A stretch of 35,776 nucleotides of DNA from Acidimicrobiaceae bacterium (lineage in GTDB: Bacteria > Actinomycetota > Acidimicrobiia > Acidimicrobiales > Palsa-688). The stretch's first letter is position 1, and the number at the start of each line of letters is the position of its first letter. Below the pieces are notes generated by a model. That model searched no databases. It was not told the origin of the DNA and worked only from the letters and a program-made list of their open reading frames with translations. The position numbers were made by a program, and so were the translations under genes. The stretch is taken from positions 11,482 to 47,257 of the forward strand of contig PMHH01000083.1 of assembly GCA_003156595.1 (NCBI GenBank), given 5' to 3'. Shown piece by piece: positions 25,668-34,878 of this stretch.

Positions 25668-26797
25668 TGACCCGGTCACGCCACCGGCAGGTCTGGGCTT
25701 TGATCGCCGGCGGCGGCACAGGCGGGCATGTGGTTCCGGCCATCGCGATCGGCCAGGCGCTCGTGGAGCGCGGTCATGCCGTGGGGTCCATCCATTTCGT
25801 CGGGTCGAGCCGCGGGTTGGAACGTCGGATGGTGCCAGAAGCGGGCTTCGACGTAACGCTGCTCCCTGGCCGCGGTATCGCCCGCCGGCTCACCATTGAC
25901 AACGTCGGCGCCGTGGCCGGATTGGCGGGCGCGCTGGCCCAAGCCTTCATCCTGGTGGCACGTCTGCGTCCATCTGTCGTAGTCAGCGTCGGCGGCTATG
26001 CCAGTGTGGCCGGCGCGCTCGCCGCAATCGCCTGGCGGGTCCCACTCGTCGTCGCCGAGCAGAACGCCGTGCCCGGGTTGGCCAATCGGTTGGCGGGACG
26101 GTTCGCGGCCGCCTGCGCGGTGTCCTTCCCCGGCACGGCCCTCCCCCGGGCGGTGGTCACGGGCAACCCGGTCCGGGCCGAGGTGCTCGCCGTGGACCGT
26201 ACCGGTCCGGGCCGGGTCGCGGCGCGAGCCGCCTTGGAATTGCCCGCTGACAGGTTCGTGGTGGTGGTCGCCGGCGGCTCGCTCGGCGCCTACCGGCTCA
26301 ACGAGGCGGTGGTCCGTCTCGCCGGCGCCTGGGCTGGGCGGTCGGGTGTCGCCATCCGCCACGTGGTCGGGGAGCGGGACTTCGACGCCATCTCGGCCGA
26401 AGCGCCTACCTCGATGCCCGGCGGGCTGATCTACCAGCAGATCGGTTTCGAGGATCGGATGGGTCTGGCCCTGGCCGCCGCCGACGTGGCGGTGCAGCGC
26501 GCCGGGGCCAGCACCATCTCGGAGCTGACCGCCGTCGGCCTCGCCTCCATCCTCGTGCCCCTCCCAGGTGCACCCGGAGATCATCAGACCGCGAACGCCA
26601 GCCGGTTGGCCGAGGCCGGCGCGGCCATCGTGATACCCGACGCCGAGCTTGATGCCGCCCGGCTCGGGGCCGCGCTGGAACACCTCATCGACGACGGCGA
26701 CGCCCGTCATGCCATGGCCTCGGCGGCGCGGGAGCTGGGCCGCCCCGGTGCGGCAGAGGCGGTGGCCGTCCTGGCCGAGGAGCACGCCCGTGGCTGA
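25667..26797 (+). CDS. murG: UDP-GlcNAc:lipid I GlcNAc transferase MurG
   Basis: ALIAGGGTGGHVVPAIAIGQAL, VSVGGYASVAGALAA, AEQNAVPGLANR, GGSLGAYRLN, QRAGASTISELTAVGLASILVPLP. Confidence 0.95.
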   Translation: MTRSRHRQVWALIAGGGTGGHVVPAIAIGQALVERGHAVGSIHFVGSSRGLERRMVPEAGFDVTLLPGRGIARRLTIDNVGAVAGLAGALAQAFILVARLRPSVVVSVGGYASVAGALAAIAWRVPLVVAEQNAVPGLANRLAGRFAAACAVSFPGTALPRAVVTGNPVRAEVLAVDRTGPGRVAARAALELPADRFVVVVAGGSLGAYRLNEAVVRLAGAWAGRSGVAIRHVVGERDFDAISAEAPTSMPGGLIYQQIGFEDRMGLALAAADVAVQRAGASTISELTAVGLASILVPLPGAPGDHQTANASRLAEAGAAIVIPDAELDAARLGAALEHLIDDGDARHAMASAARELGRPGAAEAVAVLAEEHARG

Positions 26798-28244
26798 CTC
26801 CCGACTACCGCGCCCTTCTGCGCCGGCCGGGGTCGTGGACCTTAGTCGAACCCGCCGGGTGCATATCGTCGGGATCGGCGGCGCGGGCATGAGCGCCATC
26901 GCCACTGTGCTGATGGACATGGGCCACCGCGTCAGCGGCAGCGACGCCGCGGACTCCAAAGCTCTGCGCCGACTTGCGGCGCGAGGCGCTGATGTCCACG
27001 TCGGCCACGACCCGTCCTGGCTGGGCGAGGCCGAGGTGGTCGCCACCTCCACCGCCATCCCCTACGACGACGTCGAGGTCGTCGAGGCGGCCCGGCGCGG
27101 GTTGCGGGTGTGGCGCCGGGCCGAGTTGCTCCACGCCATCTGCGCAACGCGACGGACCATCGCGGTCGCCGGCACCCATGGCAAGACGAGCACCTCCTCC
27201 ATGCTGGCTCTCATCTTGGGCCACGCCGGACTGCACCCCTCGTTCATCATCGGCGGCGACATTGTGGGAGTCGGACCGGGTGCGGTCTGGGATCCGGACG
27301 GAGAGTGGATGGTGGTGGAGGCCGACGAGAGCGACGGCACCTTCCTCGAGTTGGGTGCCGAAGCGGTGGTCGTCACCAACGTGGAGCCCGACCACTTGGA
27401 CTTCTACGGCGACGAGAGGGCTTTGCGCAACGCCTTCGCCCGCTTCGTGGATCAGGCGCACGGGCCTCGGGTCCTGTGCGCCGACGACAGCGGGGCGGCG
27501 TCCTTGGCGGCGGCTACCGCGACGGACCGCGAGACCATCACGTACGGCATCAGCGAGACGGCTGACGTGCGGATCGAAGACCTGGGGTTCGGGCGGGCGG
27601 ACTCCCTCTTCTCCATCCGGCACGAGGGAGACCTGTGGGGTCCGTTCGAACTGTCCTCGCCTGGCTTGCTGTATGTCCGCAACGCCGTCGCCGCCCTCAG
27701 CATGGCCTACGCCCTCGGGGTGCCATGGGAGCGAGGGGGTGCCGCGCTCGCCGGTTATCGGGGTGTGGTCCGGCGATTCGAGCGGCGCGGCGAGCACAAT
27801 GGGGTGACGTTCGTCGACGACTACGGGCACCTGCCCACCGAGGTGGCGGACACGCTAAGTGCGGCTCGGGGTGGGGGCTGGACCCGAGTCGTGGCCGTCT
27901 TTCAACCCCACCGTTTCTCGCGGACCGCATCGTTGTGGCCGGCGTTCGGCGATGCGTTCGTGGGCGCCGACGTCTTGCTTGTCACCGACGTCTACTCAGC
28001 CGGGGAGCATCCGAGGGCAGGCGTGACCGGTCGACTGATCGTCGATGCCGTCCGGACCGCCCATCCCAACGCCGACGTCCGGTACGTCCCCACGCTCGAC
28101 AACGCCGCCTCCGAGTTGGCCCGGATCCTGCAGCCGGGTGACCTGTGCCTGACCTTGGGCGCCGGCGACCTCACGACCCTGCCAGATCGGTTTCTCGGCC
28201 CGGCGGGCGCGGCAGACGATCAGGAGGGGGCAGAGCATGGGTGA
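26790..28244 (+). CDS. murC: UDP-MurNAc:L-Ala ligase MurC
   Basis: VHIVGIGGAGMSAIA, VAGTHGKTSTSSM, VVEADESDGTFL, NVEPDHLDFYGD, FVDDYGHLPTEV, VFQPHRFSRT. GTG at 26790. Confidence 0.95.
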   Translation: MADSRLPRPSAPAGVVDLSRTRRVHIVGIGGAGMSAIATVLMDMGHRVSGSDAADSKALRRLAARGADVHVGHDPSWLGEAEVVATSTAIPYDDVEVVEAARRGLRVWRRAELLHAICATRRTIAVAGTHGKTSTSSMLALILGHAGLHPSFIIGGDIVGVGPGAVWDPDGEWMVVEADESDGTFLELGAEAVVVTNVEPDHLDFYGDERALRNAFARFVDQAHGPRVLCADDSGAASLAAATATDRETITYGISETADVRIEDLGFGRADSLFSIRHEGDLWGPFELSSPGLLYVRNAVAALSMAYALGVPWERGGAALAGYRGVVRRFERRGEHNGVTFVDDYGHLPTEVADTLSAARGGGWTRVVAVFQPHRFSRTASLWPAFGDAFVGADVLLVTDVYSAGEHPRAGVTGRLIVDAVRTAHPNADVRYVPTLDNAASELARILQPGDLCLTLGAGDLTTLPDRFLGPAGAADDQEGAEHG

Positions 28245-29247
28245 CCGCCCTGGACCCCGGATGGCGGGTTCAGCCGGCCCCGCCGACGGTGACGCGGTGC
28301 GGGTGGCCCTCGACTCGTTGGCTTCGCTCGGTGATCAGGTGATCGCCGGCGGCGACCTCGGATCGATGACGACCTACCGGGTGGGTGGGCAGGCGGCCCT
28401 GCTGGTCACCGCCAGGAGCGAGGCCGACCTGACGCTGGTCGCGGCGGCCTCTGACACGTCGCGATTGCCGGTGCTCACGGTGGGGCGAGGATCCAACCTG
28501 CTGGTTGCGGATGCCGGTTTCGTAGGGATTGCGGTGGTGCTGGACCCGGTGGGATTTGGTGCGGTGAGCATCGCTGGGCACGCGGTCCAGGCGGGCGGGG
28601 CCGTTGCCCTGCCGGCCCTCGCCCGCCAGACCGTCGATGCCGGCCTGACGGGTTTGGAGTGGGCCGTGGGCGTTCCGGGATCGGTCGGTGGGGGAGTGCG
28701 GATGAACGCCGGTGGGCACGGCTCCGACATCGCCCACAACCTGCGCTCGTGCCGAGTGGTGGACCTAGGTGCCGGACGAGGTGAGGCCCGGTCGATGGTG
28801 TTGGCCGACCTCCACTACGGCTATCGCACCTCTGCGATCGGCCCCAGCCACGTTGTCATCGAGGCCGAGTTCGGCCTGGCAGGCGGCGACCGGGCCGTGG
28901 GTCGCGACACCATCCGCCACATCGTCCGGTGGCGGCGCGAACATCAGCCGGGCGGGCAGAACGCAGGCTCAGTGTTCACCAACCCGCCCGGGGAGCCGCC
29001 CGCCAATTCGGCCGGGTGGCTGATCGAGACGGCCGGGTGCAAAGGCCGGCGGTGGGGGAGCGCCATGGTGTCGCCGAAACACGCCAATTTCATCCAAGCC
29101 GACAGCGGCGGTTCGGCCGACGACGTTCGAGTGTTGATGGAGTGGGTGCGCGCCGAAGTGGCCCGAGTCCACGGCGTCGACCTGCGTACGGAGGTGAGAT
29201 TGATCGGCTTTCCCGACCAACCCTCAACATCAAGCAGAGGGTTATGA
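28237..29247 (+). CDS. murB: UDP-N-acetylmuramate dehydrogenase MurB
   Basis: TTYRVGGQAALLV, VGRGSNLLVADAGF, GLEWAVGVPGSVGGGVRMNAGGHG, QNAGSVFTNP, SPKHANFIQ. Confidence 0.95.
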   Translation: MGDRPGPRMAGSAGPADGDAVRVALDSLASLGDQVIAGGDLGSMTTYRVGGQAALLVTARSEADLTLVAAASDTSRLPVLTVGRGSNLLVADAGFVGIAVVLDPVGFGAVSIAGHAVQAGGAVALPALARQTVDAGLTGLEWAVGVPGSVGGGVRMNAGGHGSDIAHNLRSCRVVDLGAGRGEARSMVLADLHYGYRTSAIGPSHVVIEAEFGLAGGDRAVGRDTIRHIVRWRREHQPGGQNAGSVFTNPPGEPPANSAGWLIETAGCKGRRWGSAMVSPKHANFIQADSGGSADDVRVLMEWVRAEVARVHGVDLRTEVRLIGFPDQPSTSSRGL

Positions 29248-30350
29248 CGACCAAGACAAAGATCTGGGTGCCGCGGGCACCGCGACCGCCGGCGACGCGG
29301 ACCCCGCCAATGTCGCCGCCCCGCGGCGGCGAACCCGCCTCGGATGAAGCCGCCGGCGGGCCGCGACGGGGTGCGCTGCACTCGGCGCGCCAACGGCCCA
29401 GGATCGATCCCCGTTTCGCCAGACGTTGGATCCAGGTGCGCCGGGAACAGGGGCTGCACCGGCTGCGGATCCTGCTCGTCGCCCTCACGCTGGTCGCGTT
29501 GATCGCCCTGGTCATCGGTTCGCTGTACTCGCCGCTGTTCGAGGTCCGCCACGTCCGGATCTTCGTAAATGGCTCGACGTCAGCCGTCGGTTCGAGGCCA
29601 GAGGCCAGTTCACTGTCTGACTCCGAGGTGTTGACAGTGACCGGGCTTTCCCACCGCCGACCCCTCATCGAAGTCGACGCACCTGCCATGGCCGCCCGTC
29701 TCGACGCCATCGCTGACCTCGGCGGCGCCCGGGTGAGCCGATCCTGGCCGACAACCGTCCGGGTCCAGGTGACCGTTCGGATTCCAGTAGCACTGGTCGC
29801 TCGTACCCCGGCGGCTGCCACGGGAGCGGGCTGGGCGACTGTCGACGCCACTGGGCGGATCCTGGCCTTTGTCAGTTCCCCCGTCGCCGGTCTCCCGGTA
29901 ATCCAAGGGGCGGGCCCCGTGCCCGTTCCCGGTCAATGGCTCGAGGGGTCGGCGGGCCCGGACGTCGCCCCGCCATTACCAGCCGGCCCGTCGCTCGCCG
30001 ATCTCAACGCCGCGGCCGACACCTCGGCGGTGCCGGCGGGACCGGCCGCCGCTCTCGCCCTCCTGGTCGCCTTACCGGCGTCGGTGCGCTCCGAGGTCCT
30101 GAGTGTCAGCGTCGAATCGGGGGGCCAGCTTTCGATGGCTGTCCTGCCCGCCGACATCGCTAGCGGATCCATCCCGGTCATCCTCGGCGACGGCTCAGAG
30201 CTGGCGCAGAAGCTGACTGCACTGGTGACCTTGCTCACCCAGGCCGACGTGTCGGGAGTCACCGCGATCGACCTTACCGTTCCGGACCGACCTGCAGCCT
30301 TGACGACGCGCCAAAGCCCGGGTACTCTCTCAACCCAACCCGGAGGTTGA
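29244..30350 (+). CDS. ftsQ: Cell division protein FtsQ (POTRA domain)
   Basis: ATGA overlap with murB; disordered N-terminus, TM, FEVRHVRIFVNG..., FtsQ-like domain, immediately before ftsZ. Confidence 0.85.
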   Translation: MTTKTKIWVPRAPRPPATRTPPMSPPRGGEPASDEAAGGPRRGALHSARQRPRIDPRFARRWIQVRREQGLHRLRILLVALTLVALIALVIGSLYSPLFEVRHVRIFVNGSTSAVGSRPEASSLSDSEVLTVTGLSHRRPLIEVDAPAMAARLDAIADLGGARVSRSWPTTVRVQVTVRIPVALVARTPAAATGAGWATVDATGRILAFVSSPVAGLPVIQGAGPVPVPGQWLEGSAGPDVAPPLPAGPSLADLNAAADTSAVPAGPAAALALLVALPASVRSEVLSVSVESGGQLSMAVLPADIASGSIPVILGDGSELAQKLTALVTLLTQADVSGVTAIDLTVPDRPAALTTRQSPGTLSTQPGG

Positions 30351-30565
30351 CATAACTCTCTACCTGAAGTCAAGAGTTTGTTTGACCGAGGTTCCTCCAG
30401 GATCCGCGGTTTCGGCCTTCCGGCGTGGCACGCTCTGCTCAGTTACACCCCGCCACCTCAGCTACTGCCCAACTCACTTTCATCACTCGTTTGCCGAAAA
30501 GATCGTCAGTTACCTATAACCAGCCGGCCGCAGGCCGATCTGGTGTTGTGCCCGGGAGGGTTCAC
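30347..30565 (+). promoter_or_regulatory. ftsQ-ftsZ leader with candidate ftsZ promoters
   Basis: TTGACA (30347-30352) overlapping the ftsQ stop; inverted repeat AACTCT (30354-30359)/AGAGTT (30373-30378); TTGCCG (30491-30496)-N18-TATAAC (30515-30520). Confidence 0.5.
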
Positions 30566-31648
30566 ATGGCCGGTGCCGCCCAGAACTACATCGCCGTCAT
30601 CAAGGTCGTCGGTATCGGCGGGGGTGGGGTCAATGCGGTCAACCGCATGATCGACGCCGGCCTCAAGGGGGTCGAGTTCATCGCCATCAACACCGACGCC
30701 CAGGCCCTGCTCATGAGCGACGCGGACGTCAAGCTCGACATCGGACGCCAGTTGACTCGGGGGCTCGGAGCCGGGAGCGATCCGGAGGTGGGGCGGGCCG
30801 CAGCAGAGGAGCACCGGGAGGAGATCGAGGAGGTCCTCAAAGGCGCGGACATGGTGTTCATCACGGCCGGGAAAGGCGGCGGAACGGGCACGGGCGGGGC
30901 GCCCGTCGTCGCCGAGATCGCCAAGTCGCTCGGTGCGTTGACGATCGGCGTTGTCACCCGGCCGTTCGGGTTCGAGGGCCGTCGTCGCTCCGTGCAGGCA
31001 GAGGCCGGGATCCAACGCCTCAAGGAGAAGGTCGACACCCTCATCGTCATCCCCAACGACCGCCTCCTCACCGTCTCCAATGACAAGACGTCGATGGTCA
31101 ACGCCTTCAAGATGGCTGACGAGGTCCTCCTCCAGGGTGTGCAGGGCATCACCGACCTCATCACCACGCCTGGACTCATCAACACCGACTTCGCCGACGT
31201 CAAGATGATCATGAACAACGCCGGCACCGCGATCATGGGTATCGGCACAGCAGCAGGCGATAATCGGGCCGTGACTGCGGCCAAGTTGGCCATCACCTCG
31301 CCGCTGTTGGAGGCCTCGATCGAAGGCGCCAGAGGCATCCTTCTCAACATCGCCGGCGGCAGCGACCTCGGGTTGTTCGAGGTCAACGAGGCGGCGGAGA
31401 TCATCCACGGCGTAGCCCATCCCGACGCCAACATCATCTTCGGTCAGGTGATCGACGACTCGATGGGGGACGAGGTGCGTGTCACGGTGATAGCGGCCGG
31501 TTTCGAGCGATGGGATGATCAGCAGCCCGCACGGGAACGGTCGACGGCGACGGGAATCGGCCTGCTCGAAACCGAGCGCGAGTTGCGTGAGGAAGAGGAT
31601 CCCGCGCTGGTCGGCGACGAGTTCGACGTTCCGGATTTCTTGAAGTAG
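30566..31648 (+). CDS. ftsZ: Cell division protein FtsZ
   Basis: [65 protein letters not shown]-terminal tail DVPDFLK. Confidence 0.98.
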   Translation: MAGAAQNYIAVIKVVGIGGGGVNAVNRMIDAGLKGVEFIAINTDAQALLMSDADVKLDIGRQLTRGLGAGSDPEVGRAAAEEHREEIEEVLKGADMVFITAGKGGGTGTGGAPVVAEIAKSLGALTIGVVTRPFGFEGRRRSVQAEAGIQRLKEKVDTLIVIPNDRLLTVSNDKTSMVNAFKMADEVLLQGVQGITDLITTPGLINTDFADVKMIMNNAGTAIMGIGTAAGDNRAVTAAKLAITSPLLEASIEGARGILLNIAGGSDLGLFEVNEAAEIIHGVAHPDANIIFGQVIDDSMGDEVRVTVIAAGFERWDDQQPARERSTATGIGLLETERELREEEDPALVGDEFDVPDFLK

Positions 31649-32334
31649 TGATGACCGCCCGGGTCAGTGTACGCCCGGCCGACTGGGAACTAGCCGGCCG
31701 GATCCGGGTGCGTAGCACCGGGTGTGCGCAGGGCGACCTCGGAGGCGGTGGGCCGGCGGTCGACAGCCGGCGGCGGGCGGTGGTCGACCTCCCGTGGACG
31801 GTGCTCAATCAGGTCCACGGCGCCCGGGTGGTGGTCGTAGAGGGCCCTGGTGGGGCGACCGGCGAAGCTGCCGACGCGGCCGTGGCCACCTCGAGTCGAA
31901 CTGCCTTGGCCGTTCTCACTGCCGATTGCGCTCCAGTCGCCCTGGCCAGTCCCGAAGGGGTGCTGGGCGCAGCGCACGCCGGCTGGAAGGGGCTGCGGGC
32001 CGGCGTGGTCGAGGCCACCGTGACGACGATGCGGCGGCTGGGCGCGACTCGCGTGGAGGCGGTGCTCGGCCCCTGCATCCATCCGTGCTGCTACGCCTTC
32101 GGAGCCGAGGAACTCGGCCGGGTGGAATCCCGGCTGGGCGCGCCGGTCCGGTCCTTTGACCGTCACGGTGACCCGGCCCTCGACCTGCCCGCAGGTGTCC
32201 GCGCCGCGCTGCACGCGTCGGGTGCCGTCCTGGTCGGCGATGCGGGAACCTGTACCGGTTGCTCCGAGAGCTTCTGGTCGTGGCGGGGATCAGGTGCCGA
32301 TCGCCGGCAGGCGACAGTGGTATGGCGACCATGA
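31648..32334 (+). CDS. pgeF: PgeF/YfiH-family (multicopper polyphenol oxidase/purine nucleoside phosphorylase fold) protein
   Basis: LNQVHGARVVVVEG, LTADCAPVALASPEGVLGAAHAGWKGL, GPCIHPCCYAFG. Confidence 0.92.
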   Translation: MMTARVSVRPADWELAGRIRVRSTGCAQGDLGGGGPAVDSRRRAVVDLPWTVLNQVHGARVVVVEGPGGATGEAADAAVATSSRTALAVLTADCAPVALASPEGVLGAAHAGWKGLRAGVVEATVTTMRRLGATRVEAVLGPCIHPCCYAFGAEELGRVESRLGAPVRSFDRHGDPALDLPAGVRAALHASGAVLVGDAGTCTGCSESFWSWRGSGADRRQATVVWRP

Positions 32335-33002
32335 CCCAAGGGACTGCCGAGACGGTCGCCTCGCGCCTCGCCGGTGTCAGGGACCGGGTGGAGGGCGCGG
32401 GCCGGGACCCCGACACCGTTCGCATCGTGGCCGTGACCAAGGGTTGGGGACCTGACACCGTCAGCGCCGCACTCGCCGCCGGGTTGTCCGACGTGGGTGA
32501 GAACTACGCCCAGGAATTGCTGGCCAAGGCCGGCGCCGCACCCAGCCCGATCCGGTGGCACTTCCTCGGGCCGGTCCAGCGCAACAAGGTGAGCCGGTTG
32601 GCCCCGCTGGTACGGACCTGGCACGGCGTCGACCGTCCGGTCGCGGCCGACGCGGTCGCCGTCGCCAGTCCCGGGGTGGAGGTACTCGTACAGGTCAACG
32701 TCACTGGCGACGAGGGCCGCCCGGGATGCCGCCCGGAAGAGGTCGATGCTCTAGTTCAGCATTGCCGGAGCCGGCCGGTAGCGCTGACTGGGCTCATGAC
32801 GGTCGGTCCGGCCGGCGACCTCGGGCGGACTCGCGAGTGTTTCCGATGGCTGGCCCGGCAAGCCCGGGAGCTCGGCCTGCGCGAGCTGTCAATGGGCATG
32901 AGTGATGACTTCGAGGTGGCCGTGGAAGAGGGCGCCACCACCCTTCGGTTGGGACGGGTGCTGTTCGGTCCCCGACCGAGGGTTCGGACCGTGCAACGAT
33001 AG
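32322..33002 (+). CDS. YggS-family PLP homeostasis protein
   Basis: VAVTKGWG, VGENYAQELLAK, IRWHFLGPVQRNKV, LSMGMSDDFEVAVEEGATTLRLGRVLFG. Confidence 0.94.
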   Translation: MATMTQGTAETVASRLAGVRDRVEGAGRDPDTVRIVAVTKGWGPDTVSAALAAGLSDVGENYAQELLAKAGAAPSPIRWHFLGPVQRNKVSRLAPLVRTWHGVDRPVAADAVAVASPGVEVLVQVNVTGDEGRPGCRPEEVDALVQHCRSRPVALTGLMTVGPAGDLGRTRECFRWLARQARELGLRELSMGMSDDFEVAVEEGATTLRLGRVLFGPRPRVRTVQR

Positions 33003-33025
33003 GCTTCGGGTACTGGGAGGCTTCG

Positions 33026-33544
33026 ATGGCATCAGGGATCGTCCGCAAGGCAATGGTGTACCTGGGGCTCACCGACGACGAGTACGAGGACTACGAGGTT
33101 TACGACGACGGGAGTTCCGGCGCGCCACGCCGGCACGCGGAGCCCGTAGAGCCCGCGGCGGCGACCGTGTCGGCCGTCCGTCCTATGGCCCGGGAAGTTG
33201 CCGACGCGTCCAACGGGATCACAGTGACGCCCCGCCCGGCTGTCGTGCGGCCGATCACCCCGATGCAAAGTGCCAAGGTTCATGTGGTGGCTCCGGCGAA
33301 GTTCGCTGATGCTCAAGAGATTGGCGACCGGTTCAAGAATGGTCAGCCGGTCATCGTCAACCTGCAGTCGAACGACCGGGAGTTGTCGAGGCGGATGATC
33401 GACTTTTGCAGCGGCGTTACCTATGCCCTGGCGGGCAGCATGGACAAGGTCGCCGACCAGGTCTTCCTGCTCACCCCGTCCAACGTGGAGGTTTCCGCGG
33501 AGGAAAAGCGGCGCTTGCAAGAGCGCGGCCTGTACCGGTCCTGA
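33026..33544 (+). CDS. sepF: Cell division protein SepF
   Basis: VYLGLTDDEYEDYE; PAKFADAQEIGDRFKNGQPVIVNLQSNDRELSRRMIDFCSGVTYALAGSMDKVADQVFLLTPSNVEV. Confidence 0.95.
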   Translation: MASGIVRKAMVYLGLTDDEYEDYEVYDDGSSGAPRRHAEPVEPAAATVSAVRPMAREVADASNGITVTPRPAVVRPITPMQSAKVHVVAPAKFADAQEIGDRFKNGQPVIVNLQSNDRELSRRMIDFCSGVTYALAGSMDKVADQVFLLTPSNVEVSAEEKRRLQERGLYRS

Positions 33545-33555
33545 AACGCCGTTCC

Positions 33556-33831
33556 GTGGGCAACCTCCTCAACTTCAATGGACACTATCTCTACGACCTC
33601 GGTCAGATCTACGTTCTGATTCTGTTCCTGCGGGCCGTGCTGAGCTGGTTCCCGTACCGGTCCGACTCGCCGCTCAACGGGGTCCGGCAGGTGATCTTCA
33701 CCCTGACCGAGCCCGTGCTCGCTCCCTTCCGCCGGATCGTCCCTCCCGTCGGCATGATCGACCTGTCATTCCTGGTGGCGTTCATCGTGGTCGAGATCAT
33801 CGTCAGCCAGGTGCTCTCTCGCCTGCCCTGA
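33556..33831 (+). CDS. YggT/YlmG family membrane protein
   Basis: LILFLRAVLSWFPYRSDSPLNGVRQVIFTLTEPVLAPFRRIVPPVGMIDLSFLVAFIVVEI. Confidence 0.92.
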   Translation: MGNLLNFNGHYLYDLGQIYVLILFLRAVLSWFPYRSDSPLNGVRQVIFTLTEPVLAPFRRIVPPVGMIDLSFLVAFIVVEIIVSQVLSRLP

Positions 33832-33882
33832 GGAGCCCTGAGATTCGGGCTGTCACCGCCGCCGCCTCGGCCCCGAACTAAC

Positions 33883-34743
33883 ATGCACGGCATGGACGTC
33901 TCTCCCAAGACGCTGCGTGAAGTCGAGTTCCGCGAGAAGATGCGCGGCTACCACCCCGAGGACGTCGACCACTTCCTCGAAGAGGTGGCGGCCGGCTTGG
34001 AGATGCTGCAGGAGCGGCTGCGCCAAGCCGTCGAGCGAGCCCAGCGAGCCGAAGCCGCGGCTAGCGACGCCAGCGGTAGCGACGAGACCCTGCGCAAGAC
34101 GCTCGTTTTGGCGCAGCGCACCGCCGATCTGGCCGTCCAGGAGGCACGAGAGCAGGCGGCCCGGATATTGGCTGGTGCGGAGCAGCAGGCCCAAGCCATC
34201 CTCGCCGAGGCCGACGAGCGAGGCCGTCGCACCCTCGAAGACGCCATCGCCGAATGCCGGGCGGAGTTGTCGAGGCTCGAGTCCTCCCGAGCCCAGTCAC
34301 AGCAGGACGTCGACACGCTCACCCGTTGGCTGGAAGAGCACAAGGCCCACCTCCAGGAAGCCCTGTCCGACGCCATGGCCGCAGTGGAGCGGGCGGGCGT
34401 CCTATGGCCCACCCCGTCAACCCGGCCGGCCGACGTTCCTGGTATGCCGAACCCGCCCCGCTCCTCGCCGAACCTGGCGCCACCGCCGCCGGAACCCGAG
34501 GTTACGGGTCCCGATACCGCCATGTGGAGTCCATCCGAGGAGGACCGCTTCGTAGCGGCCGAAGCTCCGAGCGCCTTCTCGACCTCGTCACCGTCAGGAG
34601 GCTCGCCGAGATTGGACGCGTCGCTGCCCGCCAGTGAGCTACACGACGGACCCGATGACCGAGCCCTTGACGACTTCTTCGACGACAACGACGACCTCGC
34701 CGAAGACCGCCGGTTCGGTGGCCGACTCCGCCGCCGGCGCTAG
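33883..34743 (+). CDS. divIVA: DivIVA/Wag31 family polar growth protein
   Basis: SPKTLREVEFREKMRGYHPEDVDHFLEEVAAGLEMLQERL followed by a coiled coil and acidic/proline-rich tail. Confidence 0.92.
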   Translation: MHGMDVSPKTLREVEFREKMRGYHPEDVDHFLEEVAAGLEMLQERLRQAVERAQRAEAAASDASGSDETLRKTLVLAQRTADLAVQEAREQAARILAGAEQQAQAILAEADERGRRTLEDAIAECRAELSRLESSRAQSQQDVDTLTRWLEEHKAHLQEALSDAMAAVERAGVLWPTPSTRPADVPGMPNPPRSSPNLAPPPPEPEVTGPDTAMWSPSEEDRFVAAEAPSAFSTSSPSGGSPRLDASLPASELHDGPDDRALDDFFDDNDDLAEDRRFGGRLRRRR

Positions 34744-34878
34744 CTCGCCGCGGCTACGCACATTTGGCTCAGTGGCGGAACAGTGATGATGGATTTGACC
34801 GGTCTTACCGATCATGGAGCACAGGCTCGTTGACCACTAGGGTCGTGCGATCCTGGCTCCCGTAGGGAAGGTGATGTT

